DNA of 32,444 nucleotides from JAICLL01 sp035252155 (lineage in GTDB: Bacteria; Planctomycetota; Planctomycetia; Pirellulales; JAICIG01). The translations under genes and the position numbers were made by a program. Positions 14,640-26,400 of the stretch are shown here, piece after piece (positions within the stretch are counted from its first letter, which is position 1; each line of letters opens with the position of its first letter). The stretch is from contig DATFDL010000163.1 in the NCBI GenBank assembly GCA_035252155.1, positions 1-32,444 of the forward strand. The letters are read 5' to 3'. The notes under the pieces are model-generated. The model did not search any database. It saw only the letters and a list, made by a program, of their open reading frames with translations, and had not been told where the DNA came from.

Positions 14640-17237
14640 GTGGCCGAACAACTGGTCTGTCCCGATAAAGCGGCGTTGGAGCGGCTCGTGCTCGGTTTTT
14701 CGCACGACAACGAATTCGAGGCGCTCGAGAAGCATTTGCTTTCCTGCGATCACTGCTGTGAGTTTGCGCGCTCGCTGCCGCGGGACGAGACGCTGGCCGG
14801 TTCGACGCGCTCACACACCCAACTCGCGGCGCTGGTTGATGACGAAATTGTGCGGCAGACGATGGAACGCCTCAAGAGCCTTTTGGGGGCGGGCTGCGGC
14901 AGCGGTCTGGATGAGACGATTTCTGCCGCCGGCCCGTCGACCGACGACGTCTGGGGCCTGGACGAGCTGCTCGATCCGCCGCAAGCCGAAGGCGAGCTGG
15001 GCTGGTTCGGCGGCTACCGCGTGCTGCGGGTGCTGGGTGCCGGCGGCATGGGCCTGGTCTTCGAGGCCGAAGATCCGCAGTTGCGGCGTCGGGTGGCGCT
15101 GAAGGTGATGCAACGGAAGCTGGCTGCGCGGCCCGAGCATCGCCAGCGGTTCCTGCGCGAGGCCCGCGCCGCCGCGGCCCTCGACCATCCGCATATCGTC
15201 ACGGTGCATCAAGTGGGCGAGCATCGCGGCGTGCCCTTCTTGGCGATGCAACTGCTCAGGGGCGAGTCGCTCGACGAGCGGCTGCGCCGCGAGGGGCGGC
15301 TGCCGCCGACCGAATGTCTGCGCATCGGCCGCGAGACGGCCGAAGCCCTGGCGGTGGCGCACGAGCGCGGCATGATTCACCGCGACATCAAGCCTGCCAA
15401 TATCTGGTTGGAATCGCCCGGCGGCTGGGTGAAGCTCGTGGATTTCGGCCTGGCCCACGTCATGGAAGACGAAGTTCATCTGACCCAGACCGGCGCGGTT
15501 TTGGGCACGCCCGCCTACATGTCGCCCGAACAAGCCCGCGGCGATACGGTCGATGCGCGCTCCGATCTGTTCAGCTTCGGCGCGGTGATGTATCAGATGG
15601 CCACCGGCGTCACGCCGTTTCCGGGCGGCAGCACGATGGCCATCTTGACGTCGCTGGCGGTCGAACGGCCCAAACCACCGCGCGAGTTGAACGCCGCCGT
15701 GCCCGCTGCGCTGTCGGAACTCATTGTGCGATTGCTTGCCAAGCACCCCGGTGAGCGGCCTGCCGCCGCGCAGCACGTCGCCCAGGCGTTGCAAGCAATC
15801 GAAGCCTCGCCGCAGTCTGCCTCGGATGAGTACCGGCGACGCCGTCCGTCGGCGCTGCTGGTGGGGGCCGCGGTCGCGGCGGTGCTTCTCGCGGCTGGAA
15901 TCGTGGTGATCGTCCGCGACAAATCGGGCGAAATCATCGAGCGGCGAGAATATCCCGACGACGCCGTGATTTCGATCGAGTCGATGCGCGAAGATCAGCG
16001 ACCCCCTCTCGAGCAATCCAGCGATGGCGCCGATTCCAGCACCGATTCGCCTGCGGATCAGGCCGCGAGCAATTTGGCGGGCGCTGCGTCGCTCGACCAG
16101 TGGCTGGCGAACCGCGAAGTATTAACGGTCGCCCAAGACGGCAGCGGCCAGTTTACGACCATTCAGGCGGCGTTGGCCGCGCTACGGCCGGGCCAGGCCG
16201 TCGAAGTCCTCGACCGCGGTCCTTATCGCGAGACGCTCGGTATTTTCCCGCCCCGCGACACGGGCTTGGTTAGCCGGCATCAAACGATCGTCCAATGGAT
16301 GGGCAAGCGCAAGACCTTGGGCCCCCAAGACACGGGACGCTTCCACTACTTCGGCCAACTCGACCGCTTCCGGCTCAGCGGGCTGGCCTTCGTCAATTAC
16401 GACCTAGACCAATTCGGCGAGTGGGAGCCGGCGGTCATGGTCGGCGTGGCGTTTGGCGCGACGGTCGAGAACTGCTGGTTTCAAGGCGCGACGGCCGACC
16501 GGCAGATTTTCGCGTTGCAGGTATTTTGGACGGGTCACCGACGGCAGGCGCCGTGCCTGGTGCGCGAGTGCCTCTTCGACGGCCAACTCAACGTAAATGC
16601 CGGCTCCAGTTCGTTAAACCCGGAAATCATGGTCGAACACAACTGGTTTCGCGACATGCCGCGAACATGCCCGCTGGAAATGTTTGGAAAATTCGGCAAA
16701 GCAAGCGTCCGCGGCAACATCATGACGCTCGCCCTGGGGTTTACCGCCAACTTCGTTAAGGTAGCGGGGACAGGCGAGCTGACCATCGCCCATAATACGA
16801 TGCCGCAGGGAACCCTCGGCTTTTTTGAAGATGCCCGCGGTTCGCGCGTCGCCATCGAGCATAACATTTTGGCATTCGGCATTGGTCTAAATCAGACCAC
16901 TGCGGAGGAGCGGTCGCAGATTGCCAAATCGTGGCGGATGGGGCGAAACCGCTATCTCAATCGGCCCCTCGGAGACGACGTGCTTGAGCCGACGAATACC
17001 GACGAAGTAGGCGACGTCGAATTCATTTCGTCTGATGCGGCGGACCGGAACTACCTGCGCGTTTCAGCCGGCGATTCGACCGACGGGGCGGAGGCGGAGC
17101 AGTCGCTTGATTATGCGGGAGCGTTCGCGCCCGGACCGGCGGCTTCGCAGGGCGATTGGTTCACGCAGTTGCGGCAGCGCTGGCCGGCAAGCGAAGGAGA
17201 AGCAGGCCCGGCAATCGATGCTGCGCAGCCGCAATGA
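14640..17237 (+). CDS. Transmembrane Ser/Thr kinase with zinc anti-sigma motif and extracytoplasmic beta-helix
   Basis: The 865-residue protein starts at GTG 14640, with TGGAGA upstream. Residues 1-45 carry a zinc-binding anti-sigma (ZAS-like) motif, His32-x3-Cys36-x2-Cys39. Residues about 122-390 are a complete Hanks-type kinase: LGAGGMGLVF (ATP loop), Lys155, HRDIKPAN with catalytic Asp249, DFG at Asp268, and GTPAYMSPEQARG. A single membrane span follows at about 404-425. The outside part begins with a short segment resembling the post-membrane region of other planctomycete kinases, then from about 493 to 830 a right-handed beta-helix, opening LTVAQDGSGQFTTIQAALAA as in pectin-lyase-like proteins. 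The kinase could bind the adjacent sigma factor and release it on an outside signal, perhaps a glycan bound by the helix. Binding and substrate are inferred. The preceding sigma gene and the shared promoter motif support joint function. Confidence 0.9.
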   Translation: MAEQLVCPDKAALERLVLGFSHDNEFEALEKHLLSCDHCCEFARSLPRDETLAGSTRSHTQLAALVDDEIVRQTMERLKSLLGAGCGSGLDETISAAGPSTDDVWGLDELLDPPQAEGELGWFGGYRVLRVLGAGGMGLVFEAEDPQLRRRVALKVMQRKLAARPEHRQRFLREARAAAALDHPHIVTVHQVGEHRGVPFLAMQLLRGESLDERLRREGRLPPTECLRIGRETAEALAVAHERGMIHRDIKPANIWLESPGGWVKLVDFGLAHVMEDEVHLTQTGAVLGTPAYMSPEQARGDTVDARSDLFSFGAVMYQMATGVTPFPGGSTMAILTSLAVERPKPPRELNAAVPAALSELIVRLLAKHPGERPAAAQHVAQALQAIEASPQSASDEYRRRRPSALLVGAAVAAVLLAAGIVVIVRDKSGEIIERREYPDDAVISIESMREDQRPPLEQSSDGADSSTDSPADQAASNLAGAASLDQWLANREVLTVAQDGSGQFTTIQAALAALRPGQAVEVLDRGPYRETLGIFPPRDTGLVSRHQTIVQWMGKRKTLGPQDTGRFHYFGQLDRFRLSGLAFVNYDLDQFGEWEPAVMVGVAFGATVENCWFQGATADRQIFALQVFWTGHRRQAPCLVRECLFDGQLNVNAGSSSLNPEIMVEHNWFRDMPRTCPLEMFGKFGKASVRGNIMTLALGFTANFVKVAGTGELTIAHNTMPQGTLGFFEDARGSRVAIEHNILAFGIGLNQTTAEERSQIAKSWRMGRNRYLNRPLGDDVLEPTNTDEVGDVEFISSDAADRNYLRVSAGDSTDGAEAEQSLDYAGAFAPGPAASQGDWFTQLRQRWPASEGEAGPAIDAAQPQ

Positions 17238-17331
17238 ACGACCCCGTCCTCCCGCCGACTAAAAGGCCCAACCGGCTCGGTCTCTCATAGGCCCATTTCT
17301 GTTCGGGCGGCTCGCCAGCGCCATTTCTTCG

Positions 17332-17372
17332 TGAAAGGTTTCACCGCGCGACGACGTACTAGCTTCTGGACC
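17332..17372 (+). promoter_or_regulatory. Putative ECF-dependent promoter, copy 2 (giant surface-protein gene)
   Basis: GAAAGG (17333-17338) and CGTACT (17355-17360) are 16 bp apart, as in the copy at 14579-14619. Conservation extends from TGAAAGGT through CCGCGC and ACGTACT to GGACC. The block ends about 120 bp before ATG 17494, which would give a fairly long leader in which I see no further structure. Confidence 0.5.
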
Positions 17373-17493
17373 CGTCGCTCACGTCGCGAAGGCGTGAAAA
17401 TGAGATAGAAGAAATTCTTGGCGGGCCCCGAAAATCGAGCTTACCATTGCTCCTTCCGCGCAGTCAGCACGACCCTTTCCAAGCGAGGCGTCT

Positions 17494-20400
17494 ATGTTCC
17501 GCCCGAGATCCACCAGGTCCGCACGCTCCGCACGTCGCTCGCGCCGCAGGCCGCCGAAGCCACTGCTGCTCCAGCCGCTGGAAGAACGGCGGCTGCTCAC
17601 GATCGCCCCGCTCACGCTGGCCGACCCGAGCATGTACGGCGCCAGCGCCACGCTCGCCTCGTCGCATCCCTCGATCAGCGCCGACGGGCAGCTCATCGCG
17701 TTTGAGAGCGATGCCGATGATCTCGTGCCCAACGACACCAACAACCAGCCCGATGTCTTCGTCTACAACCGTGCGACGAGCGCGGTCAGCCTGGTGAGTG
17801 TGGGGCCGAACGGCCAGGCAGGCGGGGTCATGCACAACACCTTCCCTGTCATCAGCCCCGACGGACGCTACGTCGCCTTCGAAAGCGCTGGAGGCGGCAA
17901 CATTCTGAATGGCGTCAACGGTGACCAGCTTTACCTGCGCGATCTGCGAACCGGAACGACGAGCATCGTCAGCATCGGCGGCAATGGTACGACCGCGGGA
18001 AACCAAACCAGCTACGCGCCGGTGTTCAGCGCCGATAGCGAACACCTCGCTTTTCTGAGCAGCTCGAGCAACCTGGTCGGCGGCGCCAGTTTTACCACGG
18101 GCCAGTCGAACTTGTTTGAGCGCGATCTCGTTACCGGCGCCACTTCGCTGGTCAGCGTCGCCATGAACGGCACGAGCGATGCCGGCGTCGACTATGGCAC
18201 CGATTTTTCGCTTAGCGCCAATGGCCGGTACGTCGTTTTCGAAAGCTCGGCTACCAACGTCGCGCCTCACGACGTGAACGGTAACCAGAATGTCTACGTC
18301 CGCGACATGGTTTCCGGCACGACCAGCCTGGTCGACGTCGATATCACCGGCACCAGCAACGGCGACGGGCACAACGAGCTGCCATACGACTCGCAAGCCA
18401 TCGATGCCGATGGCCGCTATGTCGTTTTCGAAAGCAACGCCGACAACCTGGTGACAGGCGCTACGAACCGCTATGTCGATGGCTATCTGCGCGACCTGGT
18501 AACGGGCACGACTAGGCTCCTGTACTCCTCCGGCGGGGGAAGCTACTCGGCTTCCGAGGTGATCAGTCCCAACGGCCAATGGGTGGCGTTTGTCACCGGC
18601 GCGGCGCTGCTGCCGCAAGACACCAACGGCCACGCCGACGTTTACTTATTCAATACCGCCACCGGCAAGCTGTCGCTGGCCAGCGTGAACGCGGCCGGCA
18701 CGAACGGCGGCAACAACACCTCCGGCTCGACCAACTATCCCTTCGATTTCAGCCTGGGCGGACTCGTCTTTTCAGCCGACAGCCAGCACCTCGCATTTCA
18801 GTCGAGCGCCATCGACTTGACGGGGGGAGTCGTCACTAGCCACCGTAACTTGTATGTGCGCGATTTGACCGCCGGCGTGACGCGGCTCGTCACGAGCAAC
18901 GCGGCCGGCAATGATGGCGGCGACAGCGATTCGCACGATCCAGTGCTCAGTGCCAATGGCAGCGTGGTGGCGTTCGAGAGCACGGCCGACAATCTTGTGC
19001 CGGACGACAATAACCAGCAGCAAGATATTTTTGTCCGCGATCTAACGGCCGGCGTCACCGTGCTGGCCTCTTGGCACAGTCCCTTGTTGCCGATCGCGCA
19101 TCCCGACCAGCAGGGCGGCACATTAGCTTCGATTACGCCCGATGGCCGTTATGTGGCCTTCACCAGCCTGACATTTCATGGAAGCGACGTGGCCCCCAAC
19201 GGCAGCGACCTGGCGCCGACGGTCAACTTCGATAACTGGGGCGAGCCGAGCATTTTTGTGCGCGACCGGCAGACCGGCAAGCTCACGGTCGTCGATATGA
19301 CGGCCGACGGCACGGCGGCCGACGGAGGCTTTGATCCCAAGCTCACGCCCGATGGAAAGTACGTGGTGTTTCTGAGCAGTTCGCAAAAGCTTGTCAATGG
19401 GCTGAGTTATTACATCGCCGGCGGTGAAGCTGCCGTGTACGAACGCGATCTCGCCACCGGCGTCACTTCGATTGTGAGCGTCAACCCGGCCGGCAACCAC
19501 GATGTCAACACGAGCGTAGCCGCCGAAATCTCCGTCAGCGACGATGGCCGCTACGTGGCCTACACCAGCAACGACCCCAGCGGCGTGGCGGGCGCCACCG
19601 ACGCGAACGATCAATACGGGGCGGTCTATCTGCGCGACACGCAGACCGGCAGCACGACGCTCGTCAGCCACGACCTGGCCAACGACGGGCAGATCCGCGG
19701 CAATTCCGGCAAAATCAGGATCAGTTCCGATGGCCGATACGTGTTATTTACCAGCGACGACCCCAACCTGGCGGCCGGTGACACCAACGCCAACACCGAC
19801 GTTTTCCGCTGGGACCGCACGACCGGCGCCGTCGCCTTGGTCAGCGTCAACCAGGCCGGTACGGGGTCTGGCAATGGCTGGTCGGGGCTCGACGATCACC
19901 CGGTAATGACGCCCGACGGCCGTTATATCGCCTTCGCCAGCAAGGCAACCGATCTGGTGGCCAACACCAGCCACGAAAACGTGTTCGTGCGCGACATGAC
20001 GGCTGGCACGACCACGCTCGTCAGCGCCAACCCGTCCGGCGCCGAGGGCAACCGCATCTCCTGGTTGCCCTCGATTAGCGATAACGGTAGCGAAGTGGCA
20101 TTCATCAGCGGAGCGAGCGATCTGGTGGCCGGCGATACTGATTTCAACGCCCAGGTGTTCGTGCGCAACCTGACGACCGGCACCACCACGCTGGTGAGCG
20201 AGAACGCCGCCGGCACTGGGCCTGGCAACGACTCCAGCTACCCGGCGGGCATCGAGGCACCGCTCATCAGTTCCGATGGCCGGAATGTGGCCTTTACCAG
20301 CTACGCCACCGATCTGGTGCCGAACTTCGTCGACGGCAATGGACCAAATCACAACGATCTGTTCGTGCGCGACCTGACGGCCGGCCAGACGATTCTGGTC

Positions 20401-23400
20401 ACGGTCGACGATTCGGGCACGGCCAGCGGCGATCAATCGGTCAGCGATCCGATACTCTTCTCCGCCGCTAGCAAAACCGTGTTCTTCGACACGTCTGCCG
20501 ACAATCTGGTGGCAGGAGATCGCAACGGCAGGCCCGATGTCTTCGCCTATCCGATTCTTGGCACAAGCGCCATTAGCGGGCAGGTGTTTAGTGATGCCAA
20601 TGCCGATGGCGCCAACGACAACGGCGAGCAGGGCTTGCCCTATTGGACCGTGTTTCTCGACGCCAACGGCAACGGCCAACTCGACGCCGGCGAGCAGAGC
20701 GTGGTGACCGACGCGACCGGGCACTATCAGTTCACCGATCTCGCGCCGGGCACTTACACAGTCGCGATCGTCCCGCAGGCGGGATATCAGCAGACGCTGC
20801 CCGCCGGAGCGGCCCCAACGTATTCGGTTGCCATCACGACCGACGGCACTGCGGTCACGGGCAAGGATTTTGGCGAGACGCGGCCGCTGCCCGATCTGGC
20901 CGTGCAGACGGTTTCGCTACCGGCCAGCGGTGGCGTGGGACAGCCGATCAGCGTGTCGTGGACCGTGGCCAACCAAGGCTCCGCCGCGGCCAACGGAAGT
21001 TGGCAAGACGCCGTCTACCTATCGACCAAGCCGACGCTCGACGGCAGCGCCGTGCTGCTGGACGACGTGGCTCATAATGGCGGTTTGGCAAAAGGGGCGA
21101 CGTACACCGGCACCGACACCGTCGACGTACCCGCCTTGCCCGTGGGCAATTATTACCTGATTGTCGATACCGACCGCCGCGATCAGGTGTTTGAGGGCGA
21201 CCTCAACGCGAATAAGGCGAACAACGTGGCCGCCTCGACCGGCACGATGTCCGTGACGCTGCCGAGCCTGACTTTGGGCACGGCCGAGCACGATCAGTTC
21301 ACCGCCGCCGGACAGGACCATTACTACCAAGTGACCGTGTCCGCCGGGCAGACGCTGCTGGTCTCGCTGGCCAGCGCGGCCGCCAGCGGCGAGATCGATC
21401 TTTACGTGCGCCGCGGCGACTACCCGACGCCCAGCAGTTTTGACTTTGCCGCCCGGAAAGCCGGCGATGCCAATCCGTCGCTCAGTCTCGCCGATCTGCA
21501 AGCCGGCACGTACTACATTCTGGTCCGCGGCGATTACGGTCCCGCCGCCAGTGCTGCTTACACGCTCACCGCCAGCGCGGCCACGTTCGACATTCAGTCG
21601 GTTTCGCCCTCCAGCGGCGACAACACCGGCAACGTGACGATCGCCATCCAGGCCACGCTGCTCTCGAACCATACGCAGGCCAGCCTTGTGTCTGGGCAGA
21701 CGGTCGTGCCCGCCGCCAGCGTATTCTATCAAGGCGGCTCGATGCTCTACGCCACGTTCGACCTGACCGGAACGCCAACGGGCACGTACGATCTGAAGCT
21801 CGCCGACGGCACGCAGACCAAGACCGACGCGGGCGCATTCACCGTCGTGGCGGGCGATACTGGTGGCCCGCAGATTTCGCTCTCCACGCCGCGCAGCGTG
21901 CGCGTCAACACCGGCTCCGCGGTGGTCGTCAGCTATACGAACACCGGCAACACCGACGCCCCCGCGCCGCTCTTGATGCTCTCAGCCGACGCTGCGAATT
22001 TCCGCGAACCCGAAGAGACCAGCTTCGGCGGCAACAGCGTACAATTTTTGGGCACCAGCGGCGACGGCCCCGCGGGCGTCTTGCGACCCGGCGAAACCGG
22101 ACAGATCACCATTCCCTTCCAGGCCACCAGCGTTATCGGGCAAGACATCCACTTTAACCTGGAGGTGGCCGACACGACGCAGCCCTTTGATCTTTCGCCT
22201 TTCAAAGCCGGCATGCGGCCCGATGGCATCGGCGCCGACGCCTGGAACGCGGTCTTCGGCAATCTTTCGGCCGCCTTGGGCACAACCGTCGCCAGCTACG
22301 TCCAGGCGCTCGACAACGACGCCAGTTATCTGAGCTTGCTCGGCGAACCAACCGCCGACGTCTCGCGGCTGTTGGGTTTTGAGATTGGCAAGGCGAACGC
22401 CGAGTACGCCGGCCCGACGCTGGCCACCAGTACGGACGCCACTGTCACGGCTCCGGGCATGGCGATCACCTTCCAGCGGCAATTTTTGGCCCCAATCAGC
22501 GGCCGGTATCAAATGGGTACCTTGGGGCTCGGCTGGACCACGAATTGGGACATCACGCTCTCCACTCAGGCCAGCGGCAATGTGTTGGTCGACGAAGAGG
22601 GCGATGTCCGATACTTCACGAAGCTCGCCGATGGCAGCTTCCAAAGCTCAACGAACGATCACGGGACGCTTACGGTCTTGGCCGGCGGCGGCTACCAGCT
22701 TCGCGAGATCGACGGCTCACTGGAAGTGTTCAACACCGATGGCACGCTCGACTACGAGCAAGATCCGAATGGCAATCGCATTACGGCGGCCTACACGGGC
22801 GGTCTGTTGACGAGCCTGACGCACTCCAGCGGCGCGTTCATCAAGCTCAGCTACAACAGTCAGGGGTTGCTTGCTGGCCTGCAAACGTCCGATGGCCACC
22901 AGGCCAGTTACGCCTATGACAGCACGGGCCAGCATCTGGTGAGCTACACCGATGAATATGGCACGACCAACTACAGCTACCTGACGGGTCAGAGCAACCC
23001 GGCCCTGGAAAACGCGCTGGCGACCATTGCCTACAGCGACAACACGCACATCTATTTCACGTATGACAATCAGGGCCGGCTGGTGCGCACCAACCGCGAC
23101 AACGGCCAGGAAGCGGTGACCTACGCCTACCCCGCTTCCGGCGGGCTCACCACCACCGACGCCGACGGCGCGACCAGCACCGTCTTGATGGACGACAATG
23201 GCTTGGCGGAAGAAACCATCGATCCATGGGGCAACGCGGTGTTTTACACGCGAAACTCGCAATTCAACGTCACCCAGGCCCTGGGGCCGATGGGCGAAAA
23301 ATGGACGTACCGCTACAACGCGCTGGGGGATCTTACCTCTGCCACCAGCCCACTGGGAGAAACTGTCCAGTACGCGTATAGCTCGACCGGCCAGCTCACC

Positions 23401-26400
23401 AGCTTTCAAGATGCCAGAGGCAACACCACGCAATACCGTCGAGACGGTAGCGGCAACTTGCTGGCCATTCAATATCCGAACGGCTCGCTCGATCAACTCA
23501 GCTACGATCCGACCGGCGACCTCACTGAGTTGGTGAACGCCCGCGGCGACGCAGTCAAATACACCAACAATTCCGCGGGCCAGGTGACGCGCGTCGATTT
23601 CGCCGACGGCACTCACCAGGATTTTACCTATAGCTCAGCAGGCAACCTGCTCACCGCCAACGATGCCAATGGCACTATCACACTCACCTACGGCGATGCG
23701 GCCAATCCCGACCTGGTGACGAAGATCGGCTATCCCAACGGCACCTTCCTGGCGTTCCAATACAATTCGGTGGGCCAGCGCACCCAGAGTGTCGACCAGA
23801 CGGGGTTCACGATCAATTACAAATATGATGCTTTGGGGCGGCTTCAAAAACTCACCGACGGTAGCGGCAAACTGATCGTCGCCTATAGCTACGATCCGGC
23901 CGGATTGCTCGCCCGCAAGGATCTGGGCAACGGCACGGCCAGCACCTATGAATACGATCCGGCCGGAAACGTCATCAAGCTGGTCAACCTGGCGGCCGAC
24001 GGCAAGACCGTCAACTCGGAGTTCGATTATACGTACAACGCGCTGGGGCTGGTCACAACTGAGCAAACATCCGACGGAGCGTGGGCTTATTCCTACGACG
24101 CCGATGGCCAGTTGACGCACGCCGTCTTCACCTCGACCAACCCCAACCTGCCGAACCAGGACTTGCAGTATTTATACGATGCCGCCGGCAACCGCACGCA
24201 GACGATCATCAACGGCGTGACGACGGCCTACACGGCCAACAACATGAACGAATACACGCAGGTCGGCTCGACCGCGTACACCTATGACGCCGATGCGAAT
24301 CTCGCTTCGGCTGCCACCGGCGGCGCGACGACCAATTACACGTTTAACGACCTCAACCAGCTCACCGGCGTCAGCGGAGCGGAATTGTCGGCGACGTATG
24401 GGTACAACCCTCTGGGCAGCCGTAATTCGCGGACAGTGGCCGGCGTGACGACACAGTTTCTAATTGATCCTGCCGGATTGAGCAACGAGGCCAGCGAATA
24501 CACGGCCAGCGGCAGCCTGATCGCCCATTTCACTGACGGCATGGGGCTGACGAGCCAGGTCGATGCAAGTGGCAACGCAGCCTACTACGATCTCGAGGCC
24601 AATGGCGATACGGTGGGTCTCACTGGCCAAACCGGCGCCTATGTGAACAGTTACTTCTACTTGCCGTTTGGCGAGACGACGACTCTCTCCGCGGCCCTTC
24701 CCAATCCGTTTACTTACGTCGGCCAATTCGGCGTAATGAACGACGGAAGCGGCACGCAGAAGATGGGATTGCGGCAGTACGATCCGACCACAGGTCAATT
24801 CCTGTCGAATGACCCAACCGGATTAGGTGGCCGAGATGTCAACATTCGGCGGTATGCCGGAAACGCGCCGACCATCCAGGTTGATCCGTCTGGTCTTCAG
24901 GCGTGCAAGACCAAACCAGCGCCGCCTAACAAGAACCCATTTAACAGATTTGCCGCCGGCTATGCGATTGGAATTGCCGCCGGCATTGGCGAGGGACCGT
25001 TCGCGGGCATCCTTCTAGGAACCATGTTCGGTACGGGAAATGCGCTCGCCGGCGCGGTTGGCGATTTTGGCGGCTCTATCGACAACGCGCTCGATGTCTG
25101 GACGTCGCCAGGTGGCTGGCTGGGTCCCGCTGATGTGCCCAACCAGCCCAGTGACACCGGCGCAACCAGCCCGGCCGCCCCACAATTCGACGGTGCCGGC
25201 GCAGGCGGTGTGGGTGATCCGCATGGCCAGTCCGGCGGCGCTGGCGGCGGGGCTGACAGCAAGTGCGACATTCCTCCAAGCAATCCCACCGCGCCGGGCA
25301 AGCCGGCTGGCTCGAAGAGCACCGGCACCGTCGGCGGCTATGATCCGAACGAGTTGATCGGTCCGGCCAGCTACGGAACCAACAACTGGGTCACGCCCGT
25401 TGAGCCACTGATCTATGCCGTCGAGTTTGAAAACGATCCCAAGAAAGCGAACGCCCCGGCGCAGGAAGTGACCGTCACCGAGCAGCTTGACGCGAACCTC
25501 GATTGGACCACGTTTGAACTCGGCAACATCCAATTCGGCGCCAACGTTGTCAATGTGCCGGCGGGCTTGCAGTCGTATCAGACCACCGCCAGCACGACCA
25601 ATACCGACGGCACTCCGCTGGAAGTGCAAATCAGCGCGCAGCTCAACCAGCAATCCGGCCAGGTGACCTGGACGTTCACTTCCATCGACCCCGCCACGGG
25701 CCTGCCGCCGACCGACCCGCTCGACGGCTTTTTGCCGGTCGACGACAGCACCGACCGGGGCCTGGGCTTTGTGACCTATACCATCAGGCCCAAGTCGAAC
25801 GACGTCACCGGCACGGCCCTGAGCGCGCAGGCCACGGTGGTGTTCGACACCAACAGCCCGCTCAACACCAACACCGCCAGCAACACCATCGACGCCGGGC
25901 CGCCCACCAGCAGCGTCGCCGCGCTGCCTGCCACCGAAACCTCAACGAGCTTCACCGTCTCGTGGTCGGGCACGGACGATGCCGGCGGATCGGGCATCGC
26001 CAGCTACGATGTCTTCGTCAGCGACAACGGCGGCCCGTTCACCGCCTTTCAAACGGCCATCACGGCTACCTCCGCCACGTTCACCGGCGTCAACGGCCAC
26101 ACCTACGGTTTTTATAGTGTCGCAACGGATAACGTCGGCCACCGCCAGACCACGCCCACCGCGGCTCAAGCCACCACCACCATCTCAACGGGCACGAGCG
26201 TCTTCCCGACCAGCAGCGTCAACGCTCTCCCGACCACGGAGTCTTCGGCCAGTTTCACAGTAGGTTGGTCGGGCAGCGACGTGGGCGGTCCCGGCATCGC
26301 CAGCTACAGCGTCTACGTCAGCGACAATGGCGGGCCGTTCACCGCGTTTCAGACAAACACCACGGCCACGTCGGCCGAGTTAACCGGCGCCAACGGCCAC

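Noticed and set aside
14811..16016. Long minus-strand open frame opposite the kinase gene
   Set aside because: It mirrors the kinase coding frame in GC-rich DNA, has His/Arg/Gln-rich composition without domains, and the plus strand has a complete kinase.
17464..18633. Minus-strand frame of 389 codons opposite the start of the giant gene
   Set aside because: It is antisense to repeated propeller-coding DNA, which creates long mirror frames; similar shadows recur along the whole giant gene.
24900..25330. Possible toxin domain after the RHS core
   Set aside because: The segment is Gly/Ala/Pro-rich with no recognisable nuclease or other toxin motif, the protein continues for some 700 residues more, and no immunity-like gene follows.
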